Positions 11,893-24,799 of a stretch of 64,000 nt of DNA are shown here, piece by piece. A model generated the notes under the pieces. That model saw only the letters and a list, made by a program, of their open reading frames with translations. It searched no databases and had not been told where the DNA came from. A program made the position numbers and the translations under genes. Position 1 is the stretch's first letter. Every line of letters starts with the position of its first letter. The DNA comes from Castanea sativa (taxonomy: Eukaryota > Streptophyta > Magnoliopsida > Fagales > Fagaceae): contig NC_134017.1 of NCBI RefSeq assembly GCF_040712315.1, forward strand, positions 1,580,001-1,644,000. The letters run 5' to 3'.

Positions 11893-14800
11893 GACTATTG
11901 TGCACTAATCTAACTCCCATTCCTTCCAAATGTAACTCGAAAGTCCTTTGAGGCAAGACTTTGGTAAAGGGATCTGCTAGATTATTTGCACTTTCAATCT
12001 TTGCTACCACAACATCTCCACGAGCAACAATGTCTCGAATGATGTGGTACTTTCTCTCAATGTACTTTCCTTTCTTGTGATTCCTTGGATCTTTGGATTG
12101 TGCAACCGCTCCACTATTGTCACAAAACAATGTGATGGGAACTTGCTCCATTCTTACAACACCAAGATCAGAAAGGAATTTCTTGAGCCAAACAGCCTCC
12201 TTTGCTGCTTCACAAGCAGCAACGTACTCGGCTTCCATGGTGGAGTCCGCAATACAAGATTGCTTAACGCTCCTCCAACTTATGGCTCCACCTCCCAAGG
12301 TGAAAACACATCTTGAAGTGGATTTTCTGAAATCTAGATCTGATTGAAAGTCTGAGTCTGTATAGCCAATGGGAATCAAATCCTCACTATGGTAAACAAG
12401 CATATAATCTCTCGTTCTCCTAAGATACTTGAGAATATACTTTACAGCTTGCCAATGTTTTGGTCTTGGATTTGATTGATATCGGCTGACCATGCCAACT
12501 GAATAATAAATATCTGGTCTAGTACAAAACATGGCATACATAAGACTTCCCACTGCAGAAGTATAAGGAACTTGTCTCATCATATTTTCTTCCTCTTGAG
12601 TCTTAGACATTTGGTCATCAGACAGAGGAACTCCATGTCTAAAAGGAAGCAATCCTTTCTTGGAGTTTTGCATGCTAAACCGTTCTAGAACCTTATCTGT
12701 ATATCCAGCTTGTGATAAGCCTAACATCTTATTCTTGCGATCTCACCAAAGCTTGATCCCTAGAATAAAGTTAGCCTCACCCAAGTCTTTCATATCAAAT
12801 TGGCTTGACAACCAAACTTTAACCGATGACATTACCCCTACATCATTCCCAATGAGTAGAATGTCATCAACATAAAGTACTAGGAACATTACTACTTTGT
12901 CTCGATGATTTTTGTACACACATGGTTCATCAAGATTTTGTTCAAAACCAGATGACTTGATTGCTTGATCAAATCTGATGTTCCATGACCTAGATGCTTG
13001 TTTAAGTCCATAAATGGACTTATTCAACTTGCATACCATATGCTCTTGGTTCTTTACTATGAAACCTTCTGGTTGCAACATGTATATTTATTCTTCAAGA
13101 TTGCCATTAAGAAATGCAGTCTTGACATCCATTTGCCAAATCTCATAATCATAATGAGCAGCAATGGATAAGAGAATTCGGATAGATTTAAGCATGGCTA
13201 CTGGCGAAAAAGTTTCATCATAATCAATACCTTCTTTTTGTGTATACCCTTTCGCCACTAGTCTTGCTTTAAAGGTTTCAACCTTTCCATCTATCCCTCT
13301 CTTTCTCTTGTAAACCTATTTGCAACCAACAGGTTTAATGCCGTTAGGCGCCTTTACAATATCCCATACATGATTGGAATCCATAGAATCCAATTCAAAT
13401 TTCATAGCTTGGACCCAATGATGTGCATCTATATCACTCATAGCTTCATCATAAGTGTAAGGATCCGATTCAGCCTCTTTTGAGATAGCCTCATAAGTTT
13501 CTCCCAAACCTATGAATCTTATAGGAGGCCGAACAATTCTCCCACTACGACGAGGCACCTGTGTACTAGACATCTCATGAATAGTATCTTGTGGTGTATC
13601 TAATACAGTCACATTATCCCTAGTTTCATCCATTGGTTGTTCAACTACAGGTTCATTCATTTCAGTCAAGACAACTCTACTTCTAGGAGTAAAATTACTC
13701 ATATAGTCATTTTCCAAGAATTTGGCATTTGTGCTAACAAACACTTTATTATCCTTATGACCATAGAATAAACCTCCAACTGTTCCTTTTGGATACCCTA
13801 CAAAAAATACCACTTTTGTTTTAGACTGTAACTTGTCAGACTTTCCTTTCAACACATGTGCTGGACAACCCCAAATGTGGAGATGTCTCATACTAGGCTT
13901 ACGCCCATTCCACAACTCTACAGGTGTTTTAGGAATAGACTTTGAAGGTACTAAATTCAGAAGATACATTGTAGTATTTAAGGCATATCCCCAAAAAGAA
14001 ATTGGTAGAGTTGAATAACTCAACATGAACCTAACCATATCTAAAAGAGTCCTATTCCTTCTTTCTGCTACACCATTTTGTTGTGGAGTTCCAGGTGCAG
14101 TCAATTGGGATATAATCCCATTTTCAGTCAAGTAATTCTTAAAATCACCAAGAAGGTATTCGCCACTTCGATCAGATCGAATGGCCTTTATGTGTTTACC
14201 CAATTGATTCTCAACTTTAGCCCTAAACTCTTTGAACTTTTCAAAGGCTTCGGATTTCCGTTTCATTAGGTACACATAACCAAATCTAGAGTAATCATCA
14301 GTAAAAGTAATGAAATACTCATAGCCACCTCTTGCTTGGATTGACATAGGACCACATACATCTGAATGTACTAGTTCTAGCAAATCTTGCGTTCTTCTAC
14401 CTTTTGCATTAAAAGGTCGTTTGGTCATCTTACCTTTCAAACAAGATTCGCAAACTGGAAAACCATCAAAGTCCATGGGCTGTAAAAGTCCATCTTTAAT
14501 TAGTCTTTGAATCCTACTTGAATTAATATGACCTAAACGCAAGTGCCATAGATATGCATCACTAGTAGAAGGAAACTTTCTCTTTAATGATTTCACATTA
14601 GAGTTACTATCTAATTCAGAATTGTATAATTCATGCTTATCAGGAGTTACAATATAAAGACCATCTACAATATTACCAGAACAGATAAACACTTTATCCT
14701 TCTTTATTACAACATTGTCTTTCAGGATAACACAAAATCCATGTTTACCTAAGTAAGTTGCAGAAATTAAATTCCTACGAACATTAGGTACATACAAACA

Positions 14801-15862
14801 GTCTTCCAATATTAAAACTCTAGACTTAAAACACAAATTAAACACTCCAACAGCTTCAACCGGAATCTTGCTCCCATCAGCCAAAGTAAGAAATAGTTCT
14901 CTCTCATTCAACTATCTGGTCTCCTGGAACCCCTGCAAAGAATTGCAGATATGATTAGTACAACCTGAATCCACACACCAGGAATCTGTTGGATTCTGTA
15001 CCAAACATATTTCAAGAAGAAATGAACTTTTCATACCCTTATTCTTGGCAGCCTTGAATGTTGGACAATTTCTCTTCTAATGTCATTTCTCACCACAATA
15101 GAAACACTTTCCTTTGGCTTTCTTTCCTTTGTTGGCAACTCCTAAGGCAATTTGTTTACCATCTTTCTTAGTGAAGTCCTTCTTCTTCTTCTTCTTCTTA
15201 CCCTTGCGTTTTGACTTAGGTTGAGAAGTAGAAACTTCACCCACATTGGCTTCAACACTAGAAGTACCAAGGATGCCTTCCGCCGCCACTAACTCATTCA
15301 TTAATTCAGACAAAGAATAAATCTTTTTGTTCATATTATAATTGAGTCTGAATTCCTTGAATGATTCTGGTAGTGATTGGAGTATCATATCCACTTGGGA
15401 TTCTCTATCAATGTCGACACCTAAAACTTCTAATGTGTTCAGATTAGCAATCATCCTAAGACAATGCTCCCTCACTGAACTTCCTGCAGCCATTTTGGTA
15501 TTATAAATTTGCCTCATGATTTTTTGCCTTGCAGAACGGCCTTGCTCACCAAACATCTCCTTCAGACTATGCATTATGTCCGAAGCAAGTTCTACATCCT
15601 ACATTTGATGCTGTAGAACATTTGAGATAGATGCTAGGATGTAGCACTTGGCCATCTCATTAGATTTCTGCCAACGATCACATCGCTGTTTTTCCTCAAG
15701 AGGAGCATCTAATGAAGGAAAGGTGGGACATGGTTGAGTAAGCACATATTTGTGCTCTTCAGCAGTAAGAACAATGTCCAAATTTCTTTTCCAGTCAACA
15801 TAGTTGGATCCAGTCAGTTTGTTTTGGTTAAGAATAGAAACAAGTGGGCTAAATGATGCCAT
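11888..15862 (-). pseudogene. Copia gag-pol polyprotein with seven nonsense codons
   Basis: Gag begins at 15862 (MASFSPLV). A CCHC knuckle starts at CFYCGEK near 15100, and a protease motif WCVDSGCTNH lies near 14970. Integrase spans about 14650-13700: HHCC zinc site (HLRLGH...CESCLKG) and the D-D-E triad in [16 protein letters not shown] and GVAERRN. Reverse transcriptase follows ([16 protein letters not shown] at about 12860). RNase H covers 12727-11888 (STMEAEYVA, LADPFTK). All blocks are in one frame; there is no frameshift in 4 kb. Stops are at 15599 (TAG), 15083 (TGA), 15077 (TAG), 14912 (TAG), 13316 (TAG), 13088 (TAA) and 12743 (TGA). It is therefore a coherent but inactive reading frame. 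The gag start was chosen as the first ATG of the conserved N-terminal phrase. Confidence 0.9.
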
Positions 15863-16877
15863 GACAAAATCTGAAAATAATAAACATGAATATAATAAGT
15901 AAATTGGACATTATCAATTTAGCATAAAAACATATAATATGGAACCTTAATAAAACCATAAAATAATATATGCAACGACAACCCAATCTCATATTCAATA
16001 TCCCTCAGCATAGAGTGAACATAAAATACTATGATTGATTGAGAATTATTCTCGTTATTAGTGCTATCATGATAACTCTTATCAAACACTAATAATATGC
16101 CGTTTTACATTTAGCCTCTAAGTAATAATAGTAAGAACTCAACATAGAGGATACTATAATACTTAGTCTAGTGTATACCATTGTCTAGAATCATGTGTAA
16201 CCACATTTTATCCCTTTAACAAGCTTATTTTGTAGTACCATGATAAAAAACCTTCCGCATGGAATGCAAAGCTCGAAGCTAAGACAAGGTATTTATCAAA
16301 CCACTATAAACTAGGAAATTCAATCTTGTAGGACCATGAAATAAATACTCTTCGCATGGAATGCTAAGCTCGAGGCAAAGACAAAGTATATATTTCACAC
16401 TACTATGAACCAACAATGGAGGCCGTGAGATCCAACCCTTGAATCTCTCTCCCACTAGTTGTTTTAAAATAAAGGTTTTTAAGATCAAGAATGATAATAA
16501 TGCTAGACATGTGAAAAAATATAATCCTAATCTCATTAGGAATAAATTTCATTAAACTAGCATTAACACATAAATATATATATATATATATATATAACGT
16601 AATAAAAAACCTTATTACATATAAAAATTCATATTATATATAATATAATATAATATAATATACAAGTTAATATATGTAATATATATTTATTACACTATAT
16701 ATATATAATATAATATAATATAATATAATATACCTATATATGTACTTTACATATATATATATATATATTATATTATGGCCCCACGGTTGAATGCATGGAG
16801 TGCAAATTCAAGATGAAATTCATGATTCATGAAGTCTAAGAATCCATGTTTACAATAATATCTATGGGTCCCACTTG

Positions 16878-16919
<42 letters not shown>

Positions 16920-17521
16920 ATTGATCTTTTCATAGCCATAAAACATGCAAGACAAAAGAAAAGCTTTGATAGTCAACCCATGCAAGCCAAAATCTAAGAA
17001 CCCAACCGTATAACACAATTCAATTGCATGTGTCATATAAGCCAAAACTTAAAAGTTAAACCATGCAAAGACTTTTATTCCATGCAAGCCATGCACCAAT
17101 TCCATGAATCTACGTCCAAGCCAAACGGTGCAAGACAAAAAAAAATTTATTTGATTGGCATAACTTCCATCCGTGAATGAAATGGTAGTTATTTTTTTTA
17201 AAAAAAAAACTACCATCCATTTCAATAACCACCTACCCATCCGTATGGAACATGTATAGAATGTAAAAAGTGGTTATCATTTTAAATGTGCCCATACATA
17301 TTTCAATGGTTATAAAGCATTAACATTCAATCATATTCTTCCATTAATGGTTATAGAATCAATGACCAATCCGTGTACATGCAAAACAATACATCACATA
17401 TATTTATCAATGCACACAAAATTTATGGAACAATATCTTTATGTAGAAATTTGAAAACACAAAGATATCGGTTTTCTTAAATTCTAAAATTCAATCACAC
17501 ACTATACAATCATGATATGAA
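15863..17521 (-). other. Copia 5' leader with TA-rich microsatellites
   Basis: A 1.66-kb untranslated leader lies between the primer-binding site and gag, long for a Copia element. It holds several dinucleotide and ATATA-type runs (16574-16597, 16630-16665, 16697-16733, 16751-16770 and 16880-16917). Two local repeats read about 'accatga.aaa..(c)ttc.gcatggaatgc.aagctcga' at about 16241-16280 and 16331-16372. No protein domain was found. Confidence 0.6.
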
Positions 17522-17539
17522 AACCTGGCTCTGATACCA
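17522..17539 (-). other. Primer-binding site for initiator Met-tRNA
   Basis: The minus strand reads TGGTATCAGAGCCAGGTT, two bases from the 5' LTR end. TGGTATCAGAGC is the standard plant Copia primer-binding site complementary to the 3' end of tRNA-iMet. Confidence 0.92.
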
Positions 17540-17541
17540 AT

Positions 17542-18974
17542 TGAAGGAAAAATTCTGGTTTTGCATCTCATGCAAAACCCACAACGGAAGCAACGAACTA
17601 GGGTCTATTTCATTCATGATTGATAACGTGCACAATGTAAATTTCAGAATTTAAGAACAAGATGGCGTACCTTGGTGTGGAGAAATTCAAAACAAAGATT
17701 AGAAGCACTTGGGAACACTTTTAATCTTCACTCCAATTCCACTTTACGCCCAAGATGTGTGGTCCCTCAATCAGTTTTCAAGGGAGAATGAAAGTGTGTC
17801 TCACACTCTCTCACACACCGTTTCTTTTTCTTTTTAAATCTCTTCTAATAAAAATTCTGTATGTTTCTCCCTTTATAACTAACTGATTATCTAATTGGGC
17901 TGGCCTATTGGGTCTTTCCAATTGGGCTTTAGTGTGTGGCTTGGAGTGGGACCAAAAGGGACCAATAAGACACTAGCTCCAATGGGCCTTGGGCTTTTCC
18001 GTCAACTCTTGACAAGTCCAAAGTTACCATTAATTATATTTAATACCACTATATAAATATAATTGCACTCTAGGCCTTATTAATAAATTATATCCCAAGA
18101 CTTTATTATACACATAACCCCTTCATAAAATATTCGTAGTAACACAAAGTCATAAATATAGACTGCCACTTTGTAAATTACTACATCTTATCCTTGAGTA
18201 CCCGGTTTAATTCTTTAAAGTTATTCATTATATATTTATGAAATCCAATTTCATAAATATATACTTTAGTAATTTCTTACTAAAGTGGTTAGGCCTAACT
18301 CTCTGAATAACTGAACCATTAAACTTATCTCAAGGGAATATTTTATATCTTCATCAAGAGACTATGAATTCCATTTTGAGAATATATGTTCCATCAACAC
18401 TAAATGTGGCTGCCCAACATACTGAGATTTTGACCGTCACTTCAGATCTCACCCCTGATATATCAAAGCAACCTACACTTCATGATCAGGTCTATTATTC
18501 TCTCAAGATTAAGAGTTCATGCAGATAGAAGTTGTGAGATTTATTATTCATTTGACAGTCGTTAAGAGTATAATAAATCTCACAGCGGTCTTGTTCAATA
18601 TGTTTTAACTCTTAAAACATATCAACATATCAACTAGAAGCTTCCACTTCCATGATCAAGACAAATCATCTTAGTTGACACGTTATAGTATTCGCAGATG
18701 AAATGCCCAATTTCATCACTGACTACGAACTATTAATTCTGAGTTTACAAAGAACTTGTGATTTACATCTTCTGTGACTTTTCACATAAATCACATACAA
18801 TGCATCTCATGGACTATATGATAATGTCCCACATTCATGTTACCATTATTTTAGATAATAATAAAATAACTTTATCAATCATAATATTAAGTCATACATC
18901 ATGTCATGCATAACGTCATACATAGTATCATACATAGCATCATACAATAGGATTTAAGGGCACTAATCCTAACA
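17542..18974 (-). repeat. 5' LTR of the Copia element
   Basis: Full-length LTR with TG...CA ends, next to the primer-binding site, so it is the promoter LTR for the minus-strand element. A possible minus-strand TATA-type box (TTATAAAG) lies at 17871-17878. Aligned with the left LTR it shows about 3% difference by eye. Confidence 0.9.
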
Positions 18975-18979
18975 GTGAC
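18975..18979. repeat. Target-site duplication gtgac, right copy
   Basis: Second copy of the 5-bp duplication flanking the Copia element; see 10424-10428. Confidence 0.9.
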
Positions 18980-19713
18980 AAGCGTTACCATACACAATTC
19001 GATAGGGAGGCATTCCAATGGGAGTCTTAAATGCTATACAGTATGCCCACAATGCATCATTGAGTCTTAAAGACCAATCTTTCCGAGTAGGGTTACCTGT
19101 TTTCTCCAATATTCTCTTGATTTCCTTATTAGATATCTCTACTTGACCACTTGTCTGTGGGTGATAAGATGTTGCAGCCTTATGAGTGATGCCATATTTC
19201 TTCATTAGTTGCTCAAAAACTCTTTTGCAAAAGTGCTTTCCTCCATCACTAATAATGGCACGTGGTGTACCAAAGTGTGCAAACACATTCTCTCTCAAAA
19301 ACTTAACTACAACCTTGTGATCATTAGTTCTACATGCAATGGCCTCAACCCACTTAGAAACATAATCAACAACAACAAGGATGTATAAGTTACCAAAATA
19401 ATTTAGGAAAAGGACCCATGAAATCAATACCCCAAACATCAAATATCTCAACAATCAAAATAGGGTTCAATGGCATCATATTTCTTTTTCCAATACTCCC
19501 CAGCTTTTGGCATCTCTCACAGGCTAAACAATATGCATCGGAATCACGAAAAATGGAAAGCCAATAAAATCCACATTGCAAAATCTTGGCAACAGTCTTT
19601 CTTGAACTAAAGTGGCCTTCACAAGCATGATCATGACAAAAGGATATAACATTTTGTTGGCCACTCTCAGATATGCATCTCCTAATTATTTGATCAGAAC
19701 AGTACTTAAACAA
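18975..19713 (-). pseudogene. Integrase N-terminus and core of the Athila-like element
   Basis: Minus-strand translation gives the zinc-binding region (HDHACEGHF, then CLACERCQK) and the catalytic core with [18 protein letters not shown] and [10 protein letters not shown], which supply the D, D and E positions. The frame shifts between the GPFPK phrase and [14 protein letters not shown] at about 19390-19400, so this copy cannot make a continuous integrase. The core stops at the Copia insertion (18975) and resumes at 10423. Several phrases ([26 protein letters not shown]) are characteristic of Athila-type integrases. Confidence 0.85.
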
Positions 19714-20710
19714 GTATGGATCATTCCAAAAGAAATACTTAACCTCAGCCAGAAATTTAGACCTATCTTGTTAGTCCAATGCGTAGACCTTTGATTAGTG
19801 ACAAGATAGTTTGCAATATTAGCATACCAAGGTCTCTGGGATACATGCAGCAACTGCTCATCAAGGAAAGATTCAAGAATAGGTAAACTGTCATCAGTGT
19901 GCTCAACGATTAATCTAGGCAAATGGTCAACCACTACATTTTTGGTTCCCTTCTTGTCTCGAATCTCAAGATCAAATTCTTGTAACAATAAAATCCATTG
20001 GATAAGTCGAGCTTTAGCATCTTTTTTGGAGAAAAGATACTTCAGTGTAGCATGATCTAAATAAATTAAGGCCTTAGACCCCAACAAATAGGACCTAAAT
20101 TTATCCAAGGCAAAAACAATTGCTAACAACTTCTTTTCTGTTGTAGAGTAGTTCTTTTGAGCATCATTTAGAGTCTTACTAGCATAATAAATCATATAGG
20201 GAACCTTTCCAACCCGCTGTCCTAAAACAGCACCAATTGCATAACCAGAGGCATCACACATAATCTCAAAAGGCACTCTCCAATTAGGTGGTTGAATGAT
20301 AGGTGCAGAAGTCAATTCAGTTTTTAGTCTCTTACATGCATGGAGACAACACAAATGGGGCATCTTTGGCAAGTAAGTCACATAAGGGCGATTACATTTT
20401 ACTAAAATCCTTGATGAATCTTCGATAGAATCCTACATGACCCAAAAATGATCTAATTTCCTTAATAGACCGAGGAGGTGGAAGGTTAGAAATCAAATCT
20501 ATTTTGGCTTTATCAACCTAAATACCACTTTCTGGTATGACATGCCCAAGAACAATTCCCTTTCTCACCATAAAATGACATTTCCCAATTAAGAACAAGA
20601 TTCTTCTCCTTACACTACACTAACACAAAAGATAGGTGGTGCAAACATTCTGCAAAAGTGGACCCAAATACTGAAAAGTCATTCATAAATACCTCCAAAA
20701 ATCGTCCCAC
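19686..20710 (-). pseudogene. Reverse transcriptase C-terminus and RNase H of the Athila-like element
   Basis: The frame at 20381-19686 contains the RNase H entry ([18 protein letters not shown]), [23 protein letters not shown] and the linker DKKGTKNVV. Farther right, 20385-20710 translates in pieces as the thumb region of reverse transcriptase ([27 protein letters not shown]) with stops in between. The catalytic YxDD part lies beyond the truncation and is absent. Confidence 0.8.
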
Positions 20711-21761
20711 CTGGCCACAAAAAAAATAGAGGTCTGAATAAATAATTACATATCATTAGCTTGTCCCATTAGTGGGAATAACGTCACAACCACTATAATA
20801 TACAAAAAAATGAGTCAAGCCTATTCTGAGATGTACATCATCTAATAACTCCATTACAAACGTTCAGCCTCCATCAGTAGTTAGTCTAACTATGGTTAGC
20901 CACAAAAAAAAAAAAAAAAAAAGCTTTCTCAAAAGATTATTGCCTACTTTGAAAAGTTTATAAAATAATTGAATGAGATAGGGCCCAGTAAGTAGCATAA
21001 TTAATGGGGGTGGGGGAAATCCAAGTTTCATCTTTAATAATAATAATATGACAAGAATGATTAAGTAATGAAACACAAAGTTTCTCAGAGTAAATACCTT
21101 GAAACTATATACTAGAATCTGTGAGCACTAACAATATAATTTCCAAAGCTATAATATTTAACATAAGACAAATTATCACAAATATACCACACTACCAAAT
21201 AGACCGATCAAGAGATCTACTCATTCACAATTGGCATGATATTGTCCTCTTTGGTATGCAGACTCTCCCTCCATGGGCAGCAAAGAGAGCCGTCAAATAG
21301 GATTTCTCTTGCATGTGGTCTTTTGGCCCCATGGGCAGCAGGGAAGAACGCGTCATCCAAAGTGAAATGGCACTGACCTGGATTTGATTCTGTTATCACA
21401 AAGACTACGGAAACTAAATCGGGTGATTACCGGGTAATCAAAGATGGCATGGTGTTAAAACCACATAAAGCTCACAGGTTACATTACTTTCAAATACATA
21501 ATTTATATCTAAGTAATTTCAGGAAAATCTTAAATAATCTAACTTCCACAAGGTTTGTAAGGTTTTCAACTTCATTCTTATTAAAAAGATTTTATATCAA
21601 TTTCCTAATAACAGGACAAGATAAGCATCTTTAGATTTTCTAATAAACCATAAAATCCATAATTTTCTTATTGAAGATTAAATAAAAGATGCTCATATTT
21701 TCCATGTCAACAATTCATGCACCAAATGCAATACCAAATATGATGCATTTTCATATATATA

Positions 21762-21817
<56 letters not shown>

Positions 21818-22924
21818 GGTTACGATACAATAGTTTTTAGGAAAATATAGTTTCCATAGGTAGTTTCTAAAAGTGTGTCTAACCCAAAAATAACATTTAT
21901 GCAATATGATTATTTTCCAAAATCCCATTAAAAAACTACTTACATCGCAACTGCAAAATCCTAATTCTCCAAGCTCCAAAGAGATTAGCTAGAACTTAAA
22001 CAATATCAAGTAAACTTATCACAATAAGCATAGAGCTTGAAATTGCATTTAGCTACAATTGCCAAATAAACACTTAATTAGACAGGCCTAATATTTAACC
22101 TCATCAATAATAATATATTTCACTTTCAAAGTTTCTGAACAAATTGATTCACAAGGCATCAACTCCAAAAGTATAAAGTTAACACATTTAATATCATATC
22201 CAACATCATGACTAGCTTTCATAAACTTTACACTACATCATTAAGAGACCCATGAAAGCAAAATCAAAATATCCTCCAAGACAAGAAAATTAGGACTTCA
22301 ACTAACTACCAATAAACTCATGGCAATGGAAAAATTAAATTTAGCAACCATCACATGTTATAACTTAAACCCTTAAATTTTCCACCATACATAATCCTTA
22401 AGTAGTTATTATTAGCACAAATTATATACCCACTCATCAAATAATTTCACCAATACAAAACCCATACATAAAAATACATAAATATCCCTTCCAATGCTCA
22501 TAAATCACATGGGTATCATTATTAAAACTTAGATAAAAAATCATCTCAAGCAAAAGTGTAAAACCTAGTAATAAGATTAGAAATTTGTATCTCAAATAAA
22601 AGGATGAAGATGCTTAGGGGTTCTTAAGGATTTTTCCCGTGACCTTGTTGGAAAAATGATGGTGAGATGGTGTGGTTTGGAGTGGAGTCCGGTGGGTGGG
22701 TGTGGAAGTGAGTGTGTGTGTGTGTGTGTGTGTGTGTTTAAGTAAAGAGAAAAGAACGAAAATGAAAGAAAGAAAAGAGAGAGCCGGCCAAAAGAGAGAA
22801 GAGGGATGGGTGAAAATGAGTGGTGGGGAAGGGGGTTAGGTGGGGCACGTGGGAACTAAAAAATCTGACTTTTTTTCTTTTTTCTTTTTTATTTTTCTAT
22901 TTTGGGGCTGACTGGGACGTTACA
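20711..22924. other. Unassigned repeat-like DNA, possible solo LTR end
   Basis: No protein domain is recognisable. Features seen are an uninterrupted TA run (21764-21814), a TG run (22711-22737), a duplicated ccatgggcagca word (21273 and 21328) and an abrupt end in ctgactgggacgttaca at 22924. On the minus strand that end reads TGTAACGTCCC, like the start of many Ty3/gypsy LTRs. I could not find a matching TG left end or a target duplication, so a solo LTR is only a suggestion. Confidence 0.35.
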
Positions 22925-24799
22925 ATGAGGTTGGTATTTGATTTTTACTTGTTTATTTTGATATGGGTTTGCAGACATTTATCAATAGTGAAGAATCGAC
23001 ACCTCTACATTCTTCTATTTCCAGAGCCTTCATGAGTCTCCAAGTAACAGCCTCCGCTTGCTCACTTTGTCCTCTGATTCTCTGCATCATGCTTGTTTCG
23101 TCTGTGTGTGTATTGGGTGTTACTAATTTTTTTTGTCTTATGTGGCTAAGATGTTTCTTTTTGTGCAAAAAGAAAAACTATAAGCAAATTACTATAATAA
23201 GAGAAGCAAGGTGAACATTTATGTAGGCTGATGTTGTAGATGTTTTGTTCTTAATAATATTTAGTAATTTGTATTGCAATATGATGGGCAATAAAGGCGT
23301 CAAGGGTGCTTAAATAAGCACAAAGGCTTCTTAGAGTCTAAGCACAAAGCTTAACTGTGCAGGTGATTTAACTTGGATAAAAACTTTTATGGGAATTGGA
23401 TTTAGGATTTAATCACAAATTAGTTTTATCATTTTGATCAATGCATGACTGATATTAAGAAATACTTACCATAACATCTGTCTTTGAGCTTATTGGTCAA
23501 TTAAGGGAAATTTTTTTTTTTCCTTTCTAAAAGGCTTCGGAAACTGAGTTTAGAAGTCACTACTTATAAAAGTCTATAAAGCTTCAACTTTCATAAGTAG
23601 ACTCTTCTCGTGGCCTGCTAGTGAACTTTGCAATCTTTCTAGGTGGTCATTAAACTAATTGTGTGATTTTTCTCAAAATCTCCACCTATAAGAAATTAGG
23701 TGGGGATCATGGATTATCCTAGTTTAATGTTATTAATCCTCAGGCAATGTAAGTAGACTAGGATTGCAAAATTGTTTTAAATGAAAATTCAAATGGGGTA
23801 GCCCTTAGGTCTCATGCTTTCTGGTGTTATCAGCCTTCAGATTATATGTTGAGAGGTGCTAAGAGCGGTTATTTAAAGGGGCACTGCATTAGTACTTGAA
23901 CATTGTGGTAATTGTTGCAATATGGAAGCTGTTTTTTAAAGGCATATCCACCAACTTGCTCCATGCGTACATTGCCGGAGTACATGGGCGATTACATTTT
24001 GTTTGAATAAAATTTTTTTCTAATTAAAAAAAAGTCACAAGAAATAACACTTCGTGTCCATTTGGTAAAGATTATTTTCGCCAATTTATTTTACTATTCA
24101 GCTTATTTTTGCTATTATTCATAAATCTCATTGCACTTTTTGGTACTATTCATTTGCTCCTTTGTATTATTTCAGCTAACTTTTACTTTTATTTGCAGTA
24201 TTTTTAGCAAAAAAATTTTTAATTTCAGCAAAATAAGCGGATTCCAAAAATGAAGTCATCATCCTTTTGTTCGGTTTTTTTGGGGTCTGCATAACTACTA
24301 ACATCTGTTCTGTTCTGCAGGAGATATTTCTTCTTCAAACGAGCCAATGATGCTTCTACTTCACGTTGATCATAATTCAACTGCTTGGGACGTCATTGAG
24401 CTTCTATATATATATTAAAAACACCACCATTAAGTTCTCAATGGGTTAATAAATGTGGTGGAGAAAACTCAATGACTTCATCCATTTGAAATCACCACAT
24501 TCCACCAGATACACCTTGTTACACATAACCTATTAGCAATATGTATATTAGTATCCCAATATTAAAAAAATCAATTCTCATCAAAATTTGTAAGATACCA
24601 GCATTTGCTTTCCCCATCAAGCAATCCCTTTCATGCTGATTGGTAGTAAGGATCATGTCGACACTAATTTACAGGAATTACGTACTTCTCTGCTCCAGAA
24701 TGTTGTTGTTGATGTTAAGCACTTGTTTACACCCATTGCCTATGGGAAGCATAGTCAGCACTAAAATTCTCACTGAGGTGATTCCTTACATTCATGATT
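22925..24799. other. Intergenic DNA with one coding-like fragment
   Basis: About 1.9 kb without a supported gene. The stretch 22960-23165 is less AT-rich and open on both strands; the minus-strand version (IRGQSEQAEAVTWRLMKALE) looks more protein-like but I do not recognise it. The remainder is AT-rich, with one MITE-like block at 24056-24252. Confidence 0.4.
24056..24252. mobile_element. MITE-like repeat with imperfect inverted ends
   Basis: The left end (catttggtaaagattattttc) and the inverted right end (ttttggaatccgcttattttg) match over about 25 bp with interruptions. The interior has the degenerate direct repeat tatt-cat...ttttggtactattcatttgc. About 195 bp long, no coding potential. The sequence is reminiscent of a repeat common in woody eudicots, but this was not checked. 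Confidence 0.4.

Larger units (their letters stand above)
10429..18974 (-). mobile_element. Complete Copia (Ty1) LTR retrotransposon, 8.5 kb
   Basis: The element has two LTRs (10429-11873 and 17542-18974), TG...CA ends, a 5-bp target duplication gtgac, a primer-binding site matching initiator methionine tRNA, a polypurine tract and a single-frame gag-pol in the Copia order gag, protease, integrase, reverse transcriptase, RNase H. It lies on the minus strand inside the integrase of an Athila-like element with the same orientation. Seven nonsense codons make it non-autonomous. By eye the LTRs differ at about 40 positions over 1.43 kb plus a 12-bp indel, mostly transitions. Protein phrases suggest the Tork/Angela group; I did not verify lineage by alignment. 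Confidence 0.92.
6569..20710 (-). mobile_element. Athila-like Ty3/gypsy element, 5'-truncated and interrupted by Copia
   Basis: In minus-strand order the element has reverse transcriptase C-terminal and RNase H sequence (about 20710-19710), integrase (19713-18975), a Copia insertion (10429-18974), the integrase C-terminus (10423-9995), about 1.9 kb of non-coding DNA, a purine tract and a 3' LTR. Gag, protease, most of the reverse transcriptase and the 5' LTR are missing; recognisable sequence stops near 20710. The integrase and RNase H phrases are of the plant Athila type. No env-like frame is present downstream of integrase. Frameshifts and stops are scattered through the coding part, so this is a dead copy and the oldest layer of the nest. 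Confidence 0.8.

Noticed and set aside
12044..14269. Plus-strand frames within the Copia element
   Set aside because: Shadows of the Copia pol frame on the other strand.
20864..22924. Solo Ty3/gypsy LTR ending in ggacgttaca
   Set aside because: Only one end looks LTR-like; no TG start and no 5-bp duplication (atgag) could be matched upstream, so it is kept only as a possibility.
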